NCBI GenBank assembly: GCA_030272585.1
Contig: BSYQ01000003.1
Coordinates: forward strand, 806,001 to 870,000
Direction: 5' to 3'
Source: Bryopsis sp. KO-2023
Lineage: Eukaryota; Chlorophyta; Ulvophyceae; Bryopsidales; Bryopsidaceae
DNA: 64,000 bases
Within the stretch, counting starts at the first letter, position 1; the number at the start of each line of letters is the position of its first letter. This document shows positions 54,954-64,000 of this stretch, piece after piece. Both the position numbers and the translations under genes were made by a program. Below the pieces are notes generated by a model. It did not search any database. It had not been told where the DNA came from and saw only the letters and a program-made list of their open reading frames with translations.

Positions 54954-55967
54954 CTATGCCCGAAGTCCAACCGGGACCGCATTAGAACCGGAAGCACCAC
55001 CAAGAAGCCCCGACAGAACATCAGCGGGAAAAAACCCATGCCACGAAGAATCACCCAGAGAAATTGGAACTGGACTAAACTGCCCTTGCACTCGCATAAA
55101 AAGATGTTCATCCCTAAAGTAAACCGATTGAATTGGAGAGGACACATCCGAGGCTAACTCACGACCTTTATCATGAATAGGACGCAGCGACCGACGCGCT
55201 TGACGCTGCTGCAAGGTATAATCGGGACCAAAACGCAAATCCGATGGAATAGAAATCCCATCACCCATAACTTCTCGAATACCCTTCCGCAACTCAAACG
55301 CCACACTACGACTATGTTCACTAGCGAACCGAACAAGAATCGGGCGTGGGAGAGATTCCCGAGAACGACCAACCCGACGAGCAAAAACAATAGGAAAATC
55401 CTGTTTAGACAGAGTCAGATCTTTACCTAACTCCAGAAGAACTTCATAAACTCGAGTCATGACATCCTCCCCAGATAGTTCAGGCAAGTTATATACCAGG
55501 AAATTTGAGCGGCGCTCCATCCTGTTCTGAAAATCCGCCAATGTAGCTTCAAAATCCATCGGTGCCTGGCGTTCCAAAGCTTCCACCCGACGCAGCAAGG
55601 TATCATATTTAGCTTCCAGTGCAGTCAATTGTTGGCGAATACTGCTTGTATCCGACTGGATGCCCACCAACAGAGACATTACTTCCCGCAATGTAGGCTC
55701 CCCGGAAGGCACTGGAGAATCATCAAGCCCGTCAGTCTCAGTATGCGGCCTTTTAGAAGGAGTCAGTGGGCGAGTACCCCATGCGGAACCAGGAGGGCGA
55801 GCAACAACAGTGCTGAGAGGCAATCCAAGGCGAGGTGAAGGCACATGGTGTTCAGAGCTCTGTCGAGAAATAGGCACGGGAGCCGGTAGACGAGTCGAAG
55901 GCTCTTGGGAAGAACGCCGTACCGTCCCCGACGAAGGCTTGGATGGTTGCTTTTGTTTTGGCGCCAT
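54954..55967 (-). CDS. LINE ORF1: L1-type coiled-coil/RRM nucleic-acid-binding protein
   Basis: 337 aa from the ATG at 55967 (MAPKQKQPSK). The N-terminal ~110 residues are Pro/Ser/Arg-rich and basic. A short coiled coil follows (SSIRQQLTALEAKYDTLLRR, then VEALERQ), then RRSNFLVYNLPE and a fold resembling the RRM plus C-terminal domain of L1 ORF1p (about residues 170-310). The protein would bind element RNA as a trimer by analogy. The frame ends in a UAG followed in the same frame by ORF2. Confidence 0.82.
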   Translation of the reverse strand: MAPKQKQPSKPSSGTVRRSSQEPSTRLPAPVPISRQSSEHHVPSPRLGLPLSTVVARPPGSAWGTRPLTPSKRPHTETDGLDDSPVPSGEPTLREVMSLLVGIQSDTSSIRQQLTALEAKYDTLLRRVEALERQAPMDFEATLADFQNRMERRSNFLVYNLPELSGEDVMTRVYEVLLELGKDLTLSKQDFPIVFARRVGRSRESLPRPILVRFASEHSRSVAFELRKGIREVMGDGISIPSDLRFGPDYTLQQRQARRSLRPIHDKGRELASDVSSPIQSVYFRDEHLFMRVQGQFSPVPISLGDSSWHGFFPADVLSGLLGGASGSNAVPVGLRA

Positions 55968-56047
55968 AGAGTGGTAGTGAAGGCGCACTCGATCTAAAAA
56001 CTCAAAAACGGAGAGGAGGAAACCGTCGTCGGAATCCGTCGTCGTCG

Positions 56048-56182
56048 CAGTGGTTCCCCCAAAATCCCCCGAAACGTTAGCCCAAAACCGAGCCGCAGTG
56101 GTTCCACAAATGCCCCCGAAACGTTAGCCCAAAACCGAGCCGCAGTGGTTCCACAAATGCCCCCGAAACGTTAGCCCAAAAC
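56048..56182 (-). repeat. Tandem repeat of a 47-bp unit (2.9 copies) in the LINE 5' region
   Basis: Units start at about 56048, 56094 and 56141, each containing GCAGTGGTTCC and CCCGAAACGTTAGCCCAAAA. Copies two and three are identical over their shared length; copy one differs slightly. They lie upstream of ORF1, where some LINEs carry promoter monomers. Confidence 0.88.
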
Positions 56183-56956
56183 ACCAACCCGAAATCGAAT
56201 AATCCATCCACATCGTCGATTCGTTTCTTACGATTACCTTATCCAGAATCAGAATGAGTCGACGGACAAGTAAAAAGAAAGTAAAGGTCCATTGCGTAGG
56301 TAATTATTGGTCGAATGGATTATTCTGGGTGGGGCCCCCGTCTGTCTCTGCGTCCAGTACATAAGCCAGTTCCACCCTTGCGTTGTACCTGACGCACGAG
56401 GAATCGGGCTTCAAATTTGAGGGAGGGGGTGATCGTGGCGCCCCGTTCCGCATTCGTGCCTTGGAGGGTGTCAGGTCGAGAGAGAGCCAGCGCCGTCGCT
56501 GCGTGTGCGTGGAGCGGACACACTCGAGCTTATGGGAGGACTGAAAAAATGGTATTCGTACTCTGCTGATCACTCGCAAGCGTTTGTTCCGGATGTTTTG
56601 CTTCCTCGCTTCAAAACCCTCGCCGCGTCGTCGTTTCCTGTGGATTCGTTACCCAAAAGGAGGTCGACAGCAGGAGAATAGAATGCCTCGGTTTACTAAC
56701 CCGCTCCAGTAAGCGTGTGGGATATCTGTTTTTCCACGGTGGAAGATATGTATAAGCTTGCAAAAGCGCCGACACGGGTTCAGGTCCCCCCCCCCCCCCG
56801 CCCCGATTTTTGTGAAGCGCCGCTGCTCTCCGGAGATCTCATCGAAAAAAAAATCGTGAACGGCTGTGCCTGTACTTCAGGGTCCAGGCCACATGTCGAT
56901 CAAGTGTGAAAGCGTTCCCTTGTGGCAAATCGTGTTTCGGGATAATGCGTCCCCCC
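56183..56956. other. Region between the LINE 5' end and the next gene
   Basis: Presumably the former promoter region shared by the DUF4336 gene and the gene at 56957. It contains short inverted segments (AATAATCCAT at about 56200 and its complement near 56318). A minus-strand frame at 56304-56579 shows no recognisable features and is not called. Confidence 0.45.
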
Positions 56957-59077
56957 ATGGCACAGCCACAAGAAGAAGAGACTGAAGGCACGGCTGAAGG
57001 AGAATTCAGGACCAAGTTGGATTTCTCTTTCACCATGCATCCATGTTCAAAGTGCGAGGAACCGATCGGCGACGATCCATCGCCATTGCACTGCCCGGCT
57101 CCTGCTGAACATCACAATTTCTCTCTCGATTGCTGTGTGCAAGGTAAGGCATCTCTGCTATTTGCAAATGCTCGTTTCAAAATTGAACAAAACTCATCTA
57201 GGAACGCCACTGTTCGCTGAAATCGCCGCGTGCCATTGATTTTTGGAATGCCTGCAGGTTCCGTGATCTTTCCGTTGGAAATCCCTGAAATGGAGTTCCA
57301 CGATTCACAATCAGAAACGGACGAAAACGAAAACGGCTGCCAGACACTGTTCTATGACGTGCACTGCATGATGTATGATCCAGAAACGCCAATGCGATCA
57401 GCTCTGAGCTGGCCAGCTCCGAAACACCGTGATTCCATAAATCTTCCAGAACAGGTCAGCGACGGGCGACGACAGCTCCTATCGGAACAGGCAGTGGGGT
57501 GCGGATTGACCATCGATTCTCTGCAGCCGATCAATCAATTGGACTCACCTCCAGGATTGTACTCTCTGCCTATTCCTGAAGGTGGCTATGATAACTACGA
57601 CAATGAGAAAGAAAACGTCAAGAAGGGGGGGAATGGGGGGGGAATTGATGGGTGGGGGGGTGAGCCGCGGGGGCTGATCCAAGGGCAAGGAGCGAAATAT
57701 GGGGTACCCAAGCTGATGCTGTCGCCCGGAAAGGGCAGCTCGATCTTGTCTAGCTATGAACCTCACTCCGTTCGTGATAACAGTGCGTATGAGTCCTCGG
57801 GGGAATCCTGGAGGAGTTCCAGTGAAGATGGGCACGAAACCGTGAGTAGATTGCAGGTGGCCCTCTACAAGAAAAGCATTGGGAATTCTTTGGTTGGTAG
57901 ACTGCCTGGTGGCGTGAATTCATCTGAACCGTGTCTGCCTACACGCGATGGTGGCTCCGACGGAGGGGAGAGGTTGGTGGGGAACGTGTTTCACCAACTC
58001 TTCCAAGTCGAGGGCGTGGGAATAAACGACCAAGGGGTCGTGTGGGATAGGAGCTCCTGTGAATCATGGGACACCGACAGTAGACAAAAAGCCACCACCT
58101 CCGGAAGGTACAATTCTCTTGATGCCTTATTCCTCATTTGAGTCTGACTTCTTGGAACCTCGTTTCAGTCTGAGTTTTTTGAAACAGAGGAAGGGGAGGG
58201 AGCGTTTACTGATTCTGATGATGTTTTTTTTTTTTTTTTTTTTTTTCCCAGGCAATCGCAATCAAAGTCCTCATGGAGTGTTTCGACGCGGCGGGGTTCT
58301 TCTTTTTTTAACGCTCCATGGTCTCGCACCAAGAGCGGATCCACCAAGAATAGCTCCTTGTTCCAGAATCGTAGCGACACCTGGATAGATCGGTCAATAA
58401 ACTGGATTACATGTGGAAAGGCATCGTTCAGTAGGGAGGTTGATAATTTTGTCAAGCATCCACGTAAGTCGCCACCGTTTTTTCTTTTTTGTTCCTTCAA
58501 AGAATCCTCCACCAATTTTCGAATTCGACTGATAAAACACCATACCAAACGTTACAGACAAAAAAGTCCCGGTTGAAAAAAAAAAGAGTCTTTTATATAT
58601 TTTATTTGAGAAGGCAGACTGGAATTTTCGCTGAAAAAAAAATCCCGGCTAAAAAAACAGTGTTTTTTTTTCATATCAGGTGAAAATATCCATCGTCAGG
58701 CGAATGCTGCCCGAGGTGCTGCTCGCTATCAGAAGCGCCAAAAGGTTTTGGTAAATCGCATAGAGGTTGCCCTCAAAGAAGGACAGACCGATCGCAATGA
58801 AAACCAGGGGGGAAGAAACAGGAGCGAAAGCAACGAAGGGGGTGGATCCAACAACAACAGGGGGGTTCAACAATCATGTTCCGAAATCGATTCAGCCGCC
58901 AGGGAGGGGATGCTTTGGCCTAAACTGAGAAGAAAGCTTTTCTTTGTCGACCACCCGCAACGCACCGCTAGAGATTCTTTCATGGGGGGGGGTCCGTCTT
59001 GCCACTCGCCGAAAGCGAGTACTGGAAATGAAATGCATCAAAAGAAAATCGGAGTGCCGTTAACGGTTTCCAAATGA
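56957..59077 (+). CDS. Unrecognised protein with Cys/His-rich N-terminus and basic C-terminus
   Basis: Four exons, 56957-57143, 57258-58107, 58252-58463 and 58680-59077, giving 548 aa with consistent phases. An ATG four codons upstream (56945) is equally open. The first ~60 residues are acidic then Cys/His-rich (HPCSKCEEPIGDD, LHCPAPAEHH, LDCCV), which could bind zinc, but the spacing fits no family I know. The central part (about 65-345) is Ser/Gly/Glu-rich and probably disordered. The last ~130 residues are basic and include a helical stretch (NAARGAARYQKRQKVLVNRI, continuing EVALKEGQ). A nuclear regulatory protein is one guess; no function can be assigned. Intron 2 ends in a T25 tract before the acceptor. 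Confidence 0.6.
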
Positions 59078-60396
59078 TACGAACCGTTCGTTCGTTTTTT
59101 TAGTTTTTGTAGTTTTGCATCTCGTACGGTTTTTTTGTTTTTTTTGTGTTCCTTTTTCGTCGTCCTCATTTCTACATATATATTTTTTTTCTTTCTTTCA
59201 AAGGCCTTTTCTTTTGGTAAGAGAAAGCATATCGTGTTACACAAGCTCAATTTGATTGTCATGGGTGTGAGTTAGGACACCGTTTATCAGAAAGTTAGTT
59301 AGGGTAGGGTTGGGGATTTTGGGGGTGATGTTTTTTGGGAGGGGGGGTAATATATAATATATATTAAAAGGCAACAGAAAGGAAAAAAGATACCAATGAG
59401 AGAGGATGAACAGGGCCTTCAACGCAGTTGCCCTGACAATAAGGTGGGGTTGTGTTTGGTTGGTAAAAAAATGAAACAAGATGAAAAAAAAAAAAAGAAA
59501 TGGAGAAGAATCTGAGCCCATCCCGCTTTTCTTTTTGCCAAGATTATTTGTTATTATGTATTTTGTGAGACGGAGCCGAGAGGGTCCACCGTATTGGGTC
59601 TATTTGGTAGTGTTTTTTTTTCAGAGGTCTGTTTATTTTTTGTTTTTTTTTCTGAAGACCTACTGAAGCATGCAAGAATGGGAAGAAGAAAAGAAGAAGA
59701 AAAAAATCGAAAAAAGAAAAGGAAAAGGAGAAGGGGAAAAAAAAAGAGCTGCTTTTCCTACTGTCAAATTTTATTGAACATTGTTTTTCATCAGGGATGT
59801 GCCGATAAGCAAGGCAATGCACGTTGATCATTATTGTTGTGAAATTTCTCAATATCTGGACTATGATGTGGGGCTAGGAGGGGGCAGGGTGGGCGGGCGG
59901 GTGTTTGGAAAAAAAAAAGAAATCGGCTTACTCTCCAGTAAAACTCCGGTGATCAGGAGTTTTTGCATGAGGCAAGCTGGCAGATGTTTTTTTTTTGTTT
60001 TGGGAGGGGGGGGAAAGAGAGGGAAATGGATGAGATGTCACTCTTTTTTTTTCTAGCTCCTATCTTTTGTGAGAGGGAGGTCATGGTTGCAAAAAAGAAA
60101 AAGGGAAAAAACCATCCTTTCCTGCTGAAAGTGGAGACCACTGTGCATGGACCGGGTGCAATGTAGTGTAAAATTCTGCACTCTCATTTTGTTTTTGTGT
60201 GGTTGCCTTCTGCATGAAAAATTGCTTGCCTGTTCTGTGGATTCGTTTTTGAAATGGCAAATGCACAACCTGATGCTGTATCCTGTGGTCCAATAAATCA
60301 TTAACTTCAAAACAGTGACCTATGGATGGAAAAATCAGAGCAAAGTTGAAAAATGGAGAAAACAAATGTGCAGAAACACAAGCAGTCCACAACTTT
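59078..60396. other. Intergenic low-complexity region
   Basis: T-rich, then A/G-rich simple sequence with G7-G8 runs. It separates the convergent 3' ends of the gene at 56957-59077 and the small gene at 60397-60921. No supported gene. Confidence 0.55.
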
Positions 60397-60921
60397 TTAA
60401 AGTATCACCTTAGAATCCAGGGGATTTAGGTGAACGACACTTGGGTGGTGATGATTTGTTGTTGGTGTGAAGAGAGTTGAACGAAGCTGCCAACTCGAAA
60501 TGGTGGTGAAGGGGAGCGCCTTTGTCTGCCCCGCTCCGGTACGAGACTTTCCAAGTCGACTTTGACGTCGCCATTTTGACGAGAAAGCTTGGCAAACCCA
60601 TCCAAGTGCGACTCCCAGAGTAGCGCCTGAAAGAATGCTAATGTCCAACAGCGGCTGGACTGACGATCACCGGCTGGGGGGCTTGCAAGGCAAAAGGGTG
60701 TTGATGGCGCTGAGCTTCATGCCATCGATTCCTGGGCGATCGATGGCGGCACCCAGCCCGATCAGAAGATCCAGGAGCCAGCAACCGTCGTGCGAGTGGG
60801 ACGATTCAGTTTGCTTTTTGAATGTGGAACTGTGTGGCAACATGCGGACATGCTGCGCGAAAGGACAGGCATGCGACGTCTTTTCATAGGGTTCAAAAGC
60901 TTTCGCGCATCTCTCGATCAT
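60397..60921 (-). CDS. Small single-pass membrane protein, divergent from the AKR-like gene
   Basis: Two exons on the minus strand, 60921-60753 and 60626-60397, with a 126-bp intron; 132 aa. Splicing joins WLLDLLIGLG to ATLGVALGWVCQAF, creating one clean transmembrane helix with small-residue (GxxxG-like) spacing, which neither unspliced frame has. The N-terminal part carries several Cys and His residues (SHACPFAQHVRMLPHSS; SSHSHDGCW) and the C-terminal part is basic then Ser/Thr/His-rich. I do not recognise the family. Its start codon is only 95 bp from that of the AKR-like gene on the other strand, so the two probably share a promoter. Confidence 0.5.
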
Positions 60922-61016
60922 CAATGTTGGCAGCGTGCTGTCCCACACACAATCAACGCCACTCGAGGGGTTGACTGTCAACTTCCGTAAGCCGTGTCCA
61001 CCACGCTCGCTGCAAG

Positions 61017-63617
61017 ATGGCGCCACCCTCTCTGAACGACTTGGGACTAGGCGCTGTTCGCCACCTTCTCCGTGTCGACGGAAGAAAGGAGATACCAGTG
61101 AAAGTGCTGGAGAAGGCCCTGATCGCTGGCATGACTTTCGTCGACGTCACGCGGTGCTGCACTTGTCCAGAAGTCGGTAGGAACAGCGGAGCTGTGCTTA
61201 TTCTCGTAGTGGGCGTCTATCTAGAGTAGGGATCCAGACGTCGTGTGCTGCACTCGTCACGTGGGTGTTTTGGGGGATGATTGTGGCTCGTGTTTCTTGT
61301 TGGCAGGACGTTTGTTGAGAAGGCACCGAGAGCAGGTGACGATCGCTGCTCAGTTCGAGCTGGCCGGCAGCGAGAGTCAGGAAGCTGCAACGAAGTCGCC
61401 AGGGCACGCTGTGCGTGAAAGCTGTGAGAAAATTCTCGGCAGCTTGGGGGTGGACGCCATTGATCTTTTTTATCAAAGCGACGGCGATTGCGAAACTTCC
61501 ATCCTCGACGCGATGCTGGAATTGCAGGTGCTCAATGATTGAATGACCGACAAGTTTTTTGGTCTGAAGTAGAAAATTCATTAGATCAACAAAGAAAAGG
61601 AATGATTGAATATCCTTTCGCCTATGTAATTTTTTTACATGTCTTGCTATTCACTGATGTTGTTTTGATTGATAGTTGTAGACAACACTTGTGTTATTTT
61701 ATTTATTTGCTTAGTTTTAGTTCATGTTTTGGTTTTTTTCCCTGTTCTGTTTAATTTTGGGAAAAATGGCACTCAATCAAAATGAGCTGTGCAGGCCCTC
61801 GTGACAGAAGGCAAAATTCGTTGCATTGGATTGGCTGCCTGCGACCCTGGCATTCTCCGACAAGCACACGCAATGCATCCAATATCTGCAGTAACCGTGC
61901 CATGGTGCCTGTGGGGCGCCGGTAAAAATCTTCCATTGATCAACACATGCAGGGAGCTGGGCATTTCGATTCTAGCCACCGATCCTTTGGGGTGGGGCCT
62001 AATCCCCACCTCTTGGACTGAACCAGCAGACGTGAGGTACAGCATGTTTTGGCAAAAGAATTATCTTACTTTGTCCGTGGAAATTGATCTCAAAGAAAGA
62101 AGGGCAACCCTTTACCCTGGATATGGTTCGTTTCAAATCTTTTAATTTTTTTATTGTTATTTTTCTTTTGTCTTTTGGGGGGGGAGGGGCCAAGCACCCA
62201 TAATATTTTCAGAAATATATATATTTTTATCGGCTGGGCAAATTGAATGCTGTAGTCCCAAAATATCTGACTCTAAAAATTATGTACTGCTTTTTTTTGC
62301 ACCAAGTGTTTTTGCCTTTTTTTCAGGTCCAAGGTCAGTGCCATTGTGGCGAGACAGCACAAAATGCTACAGGAAAGGGTGGAGAAAATTCAATCCAAAC
62401 CAGGACACATATTGAGGAAGAGGGCAAAGGCAGCTGCTTTGAGCCAGTCTGGAAAAGTGGATGCATTCATCAAGAGAATATTTGCCAGACAAGATTCCGT
62501 TTTCCTGGAAAAGCTCAAGAACAGGGTCGCTGAGAAGCAAGGCGCTTTGGTGACTAGGATTGAAATGATCATGGAAAAGCACAGGAAGAAAATGTACGAC
62601 CTGTTGGAAACGACGCTCGATGAGAATTTCAACACGCTTTGCAGGAGGCTGAATGCTCTGGATGGCAAATCGGACACGCAAATTCCGGGTGTGGTCGAAA
62701 GGGTGCTCCTATGTCTGACTGGCAGGATCATCAGTCAAGTTTTGGCTCTCAGATCGCAGCAGAGGGAGTTCTTGTTGGAAAAGCTGAAAAGGAGGACTGG
62801 GGATAAATCATCGGTGTCGAAATTGACCGCCAAAATGTTTGCAATGCATAAGGAGACGGCGCTTTCTCGAATTCAGGGTTTCCGGGCAGGTCAGGTCAAT
62901 TTCTTGGTTGGGCGATTGAGGACCATCCAGGCAAAAAAGAGGAGTCGATCGGTGGAATCAGTTAGAACGGCCATAGTCCGCCGCCATGAGGCGATGGCAC
63001 AGAGGGTCTCCGAGGTTTTGGGAAAACGGAGCAGACTGGAGCTTCCCTGTGCCATTTCTGGTGTCATTGATACGAAATGCAACAAGCTGAAGGTCCGGAT
63101 GACCAGAGGCAGCGAATTCTGCTTTGACAACATGTCGGCGAGGTGTGAAAGAGTGACCTCTCGTCAAGAACCCAAAATCGTTGATACGATCCACAAAGTG
63201 ATGGAGAGGCGAACTGAAAAACTGGTGCAGAGGGCACTGCTCGTCACAGGGGAGCCGTCAATGGAGGCGGACGATTTGGCCTTGGAAAAAAGAACGGATG
63301 TGGGGAAAAGGGTGCTGGAGAAAGGCAGCGTGTTGAACCGTCGAATGCGCAGGATTGCCAGGGGGAAAGGGTGTGATGCCGATGTGCTGGCCTTAGCATG
63401 GTTGAGGGTCCAAGAGGGGGATGTGTTTGTTGTGAATCGGGTTTCTGGGACGAAAGGGGTGTTGAGGGCTGGCGAAGCCAACCATCTGAAGATATCGGAG
63501 GACGAATTGGCGAGGTTCACGAAAGCATTGAATGAGTTTCGAAAGGCCCCAGACGATTCGTCGGAATGGGTAGAGGTGCAAAAGGAGGATGACTGGGAAG
63601 TCGTGAGCATTGATTGA
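61017..63617 (+). CDS. AKR-like pseudoenzyme with a large helical insertion (copy 2)
   Basis: Exons 61017-61176, 61307-61527, 61795-62036 and 62327-63617; 637 aa, phases agree. The AKR barrel runs through exons 1-3: LNDLGLGAVRHLL, ALIAGMTFVDVT, REQVTIAAQFELA, LGVDAIDLFYQSDGD, LVTEGKIRCIGLAA and CRELGISILATDPLGWG. Exon 4 opens with about 340 residues of basic amphipathic helices built of loose 30-45-residue units (IVARQHKMLQERVEKI; IFARQDSVFLEKLKNRV; IVRRHEAMAQRVSEV; VMERRTEKLVQRAL), then returns to the AKR end (RRIARGKGCDADVLALAWL) and an acidic tail. Asp of the tetrad is kept; the Tyr position is Cys, Lys is Gln (AAQF) and His is Ser (YQSD). Intron positions 1-3 match those of copy 1. The insertion lies in the loop after barrel strand 7, beside the active-site mouth. 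No activity is expected; a scaffold or binding role is an inference. Confidence 0.78.
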
Positions 63618-64000
63618 ATATTAGAGGGGGTTCCGTCATTGTGCTTGACGTTTTTGCGAAGTATTGTTCTATTATGGTGGGGGGGGGGTACGTATTCTGA
63701 TGGGGTGCAGTATGCTAGTTTATATGATTTTTTTGTCAGGAATTTTCCAGCGCAAGTTGTTTCCAGTGGACTCAAGTGTTGTGGGCTAGGGGCCCTACTC
63801 CACAGCGCTAGGAGGGGGGGTTTGAGGTGATTTGTTTGTTGTATTATCTGTTGAAAGTCAAGCACGGCGGCGTATTTTTGTGTGGATTTAAGATTCTTGA
63901 ACGTTACGATTGTTTTGGTGGACTATAGTATTGGTGGTGGAAGTGTCGGGAGGATGGTGCGATTTGTTTCAAGGAAAGGGTGGTAACTGGGGGAAAAAAA
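63618..64000. other. 3' flank of the second AKR-like gene
   Basis: G/T-rich DNA with a G9 run at about 63679; I see no gene before the window ends. Confidence 0.5.

Larger units (their letters stand above)
51138..56182 (-). mobile_element. LINE (non-LTR retrotransposon) with ORF1, ORF2 and a dUTPase ORF3
   Basis: Order on the minus strand: 5' tandem repeats (56182-56048), ORF1 (55967-54954), ORF2 (54953-51657), ORF3/dUTPase (51676-51257), a short 3' UTR and a 3' tail of about three TTATG units (51154-51138) instead of poly-A. The 3' end lies about 20 bp from the DUF4336 start codon. The 5' limit is approximate; I could not identify a target duplication. ORF1 is open throughout, and ORF2 and ORF3 carry no stops, so this copy may be young. 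Confidence 0.87.

Noticed and set aside
1..64000. CRISPR arrays, bacterial operons, tRNA or rRNA genes
   Set aside because: No direct-repeat/spacer arrays, no Shine-Dalgarno-led gene strings and no tRNA/rRNA signatures were seen; the window is clearly eukaryotic nuclear DNA.

Overview
This is nuclear DNA from an intron-rich eukaryote, most likely a photosynthetic protist (alga). Protein-coding genes are split by GT-AG introns of about 110-600 bp. A TTTAGGG-type (plant/algal) telomere-like block lies inside the window. One gene encodes a DUF4336 protein, a family of cyanobacteria and plastid-bearing eukaryotes, with a transit-peptide-like N-terminus. The eIF4G ends after the MA3 domain, as in plants. 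I cannot name the species or assign the lineage from sequence alone. Intergenic DNA is full of poly-A/T, poly-G/C and purine-rich low-complexity tracts.

Left arm (1-10 kb, all minus strand): the N-terminal part of an NBAS/MIP2 homologue (ER-Golgi tethering), an 8-exon MFS transporter, and RRP36 (18S rRNA processing). About 250 bp upstream of RRP36 sits a 6.9-kb LTR retrotransposon (10132-17056) with two identical 327-bp LTRs, so it inserted recently. Its gag-pro and pol frames appear to be split by one extra G in a G-run.

Middle (17-45 kb): a secreted Pmp-like (GGAI/FxxN repeat) beta-helix protein, a tail-anchored coiled-coil protein, and a perfect 74-bp inverted repeat whose loop carries telomere-like repeats. 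Next comes the first of two unusual aldo-keto-reductase (AKR) genes, in which a long helical domain is inserted into a barrel that has lost catalytic residues. After 4.5 kb of low-complexity DNA there is a decayed copy of a DUF4336 3' end, then ribosomal protein RPL27A (minus) and an eIF4G/eIFiso4G gene of 13 exons (plus).

Right arm (47-64 kb): a DUF4336 gene whose last coding exon is interrupted by a 987-bp hAT-like element with a perfect 8-bp target duplication. Just upstream lies a LINE (about 51.1-56.2 kb) with three reading frames: an L1-type ORF1, an endonuclease/RT ORF2 reached in frame across a single UAG, and a third overlapping ORF encoding a complete dUTPase. Then come an unrecognised basic/serine-rich gene, a small single-pass membrane protein gene, and, head-to-head with the latter, the second AKR-helical fusion paralogue.

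The most noteworthy items are the pair of AKR pseudoenzyme/helical fusion genes, the LINE with a dUTPase ORF and an in-frame amber codon, the inverted repeat with internal telomere repeats, and the hAT insertion that disrupts DUF4336. All exon models were drawn by reading splice sites and checking that phases add up; none has been checked against transcripts.
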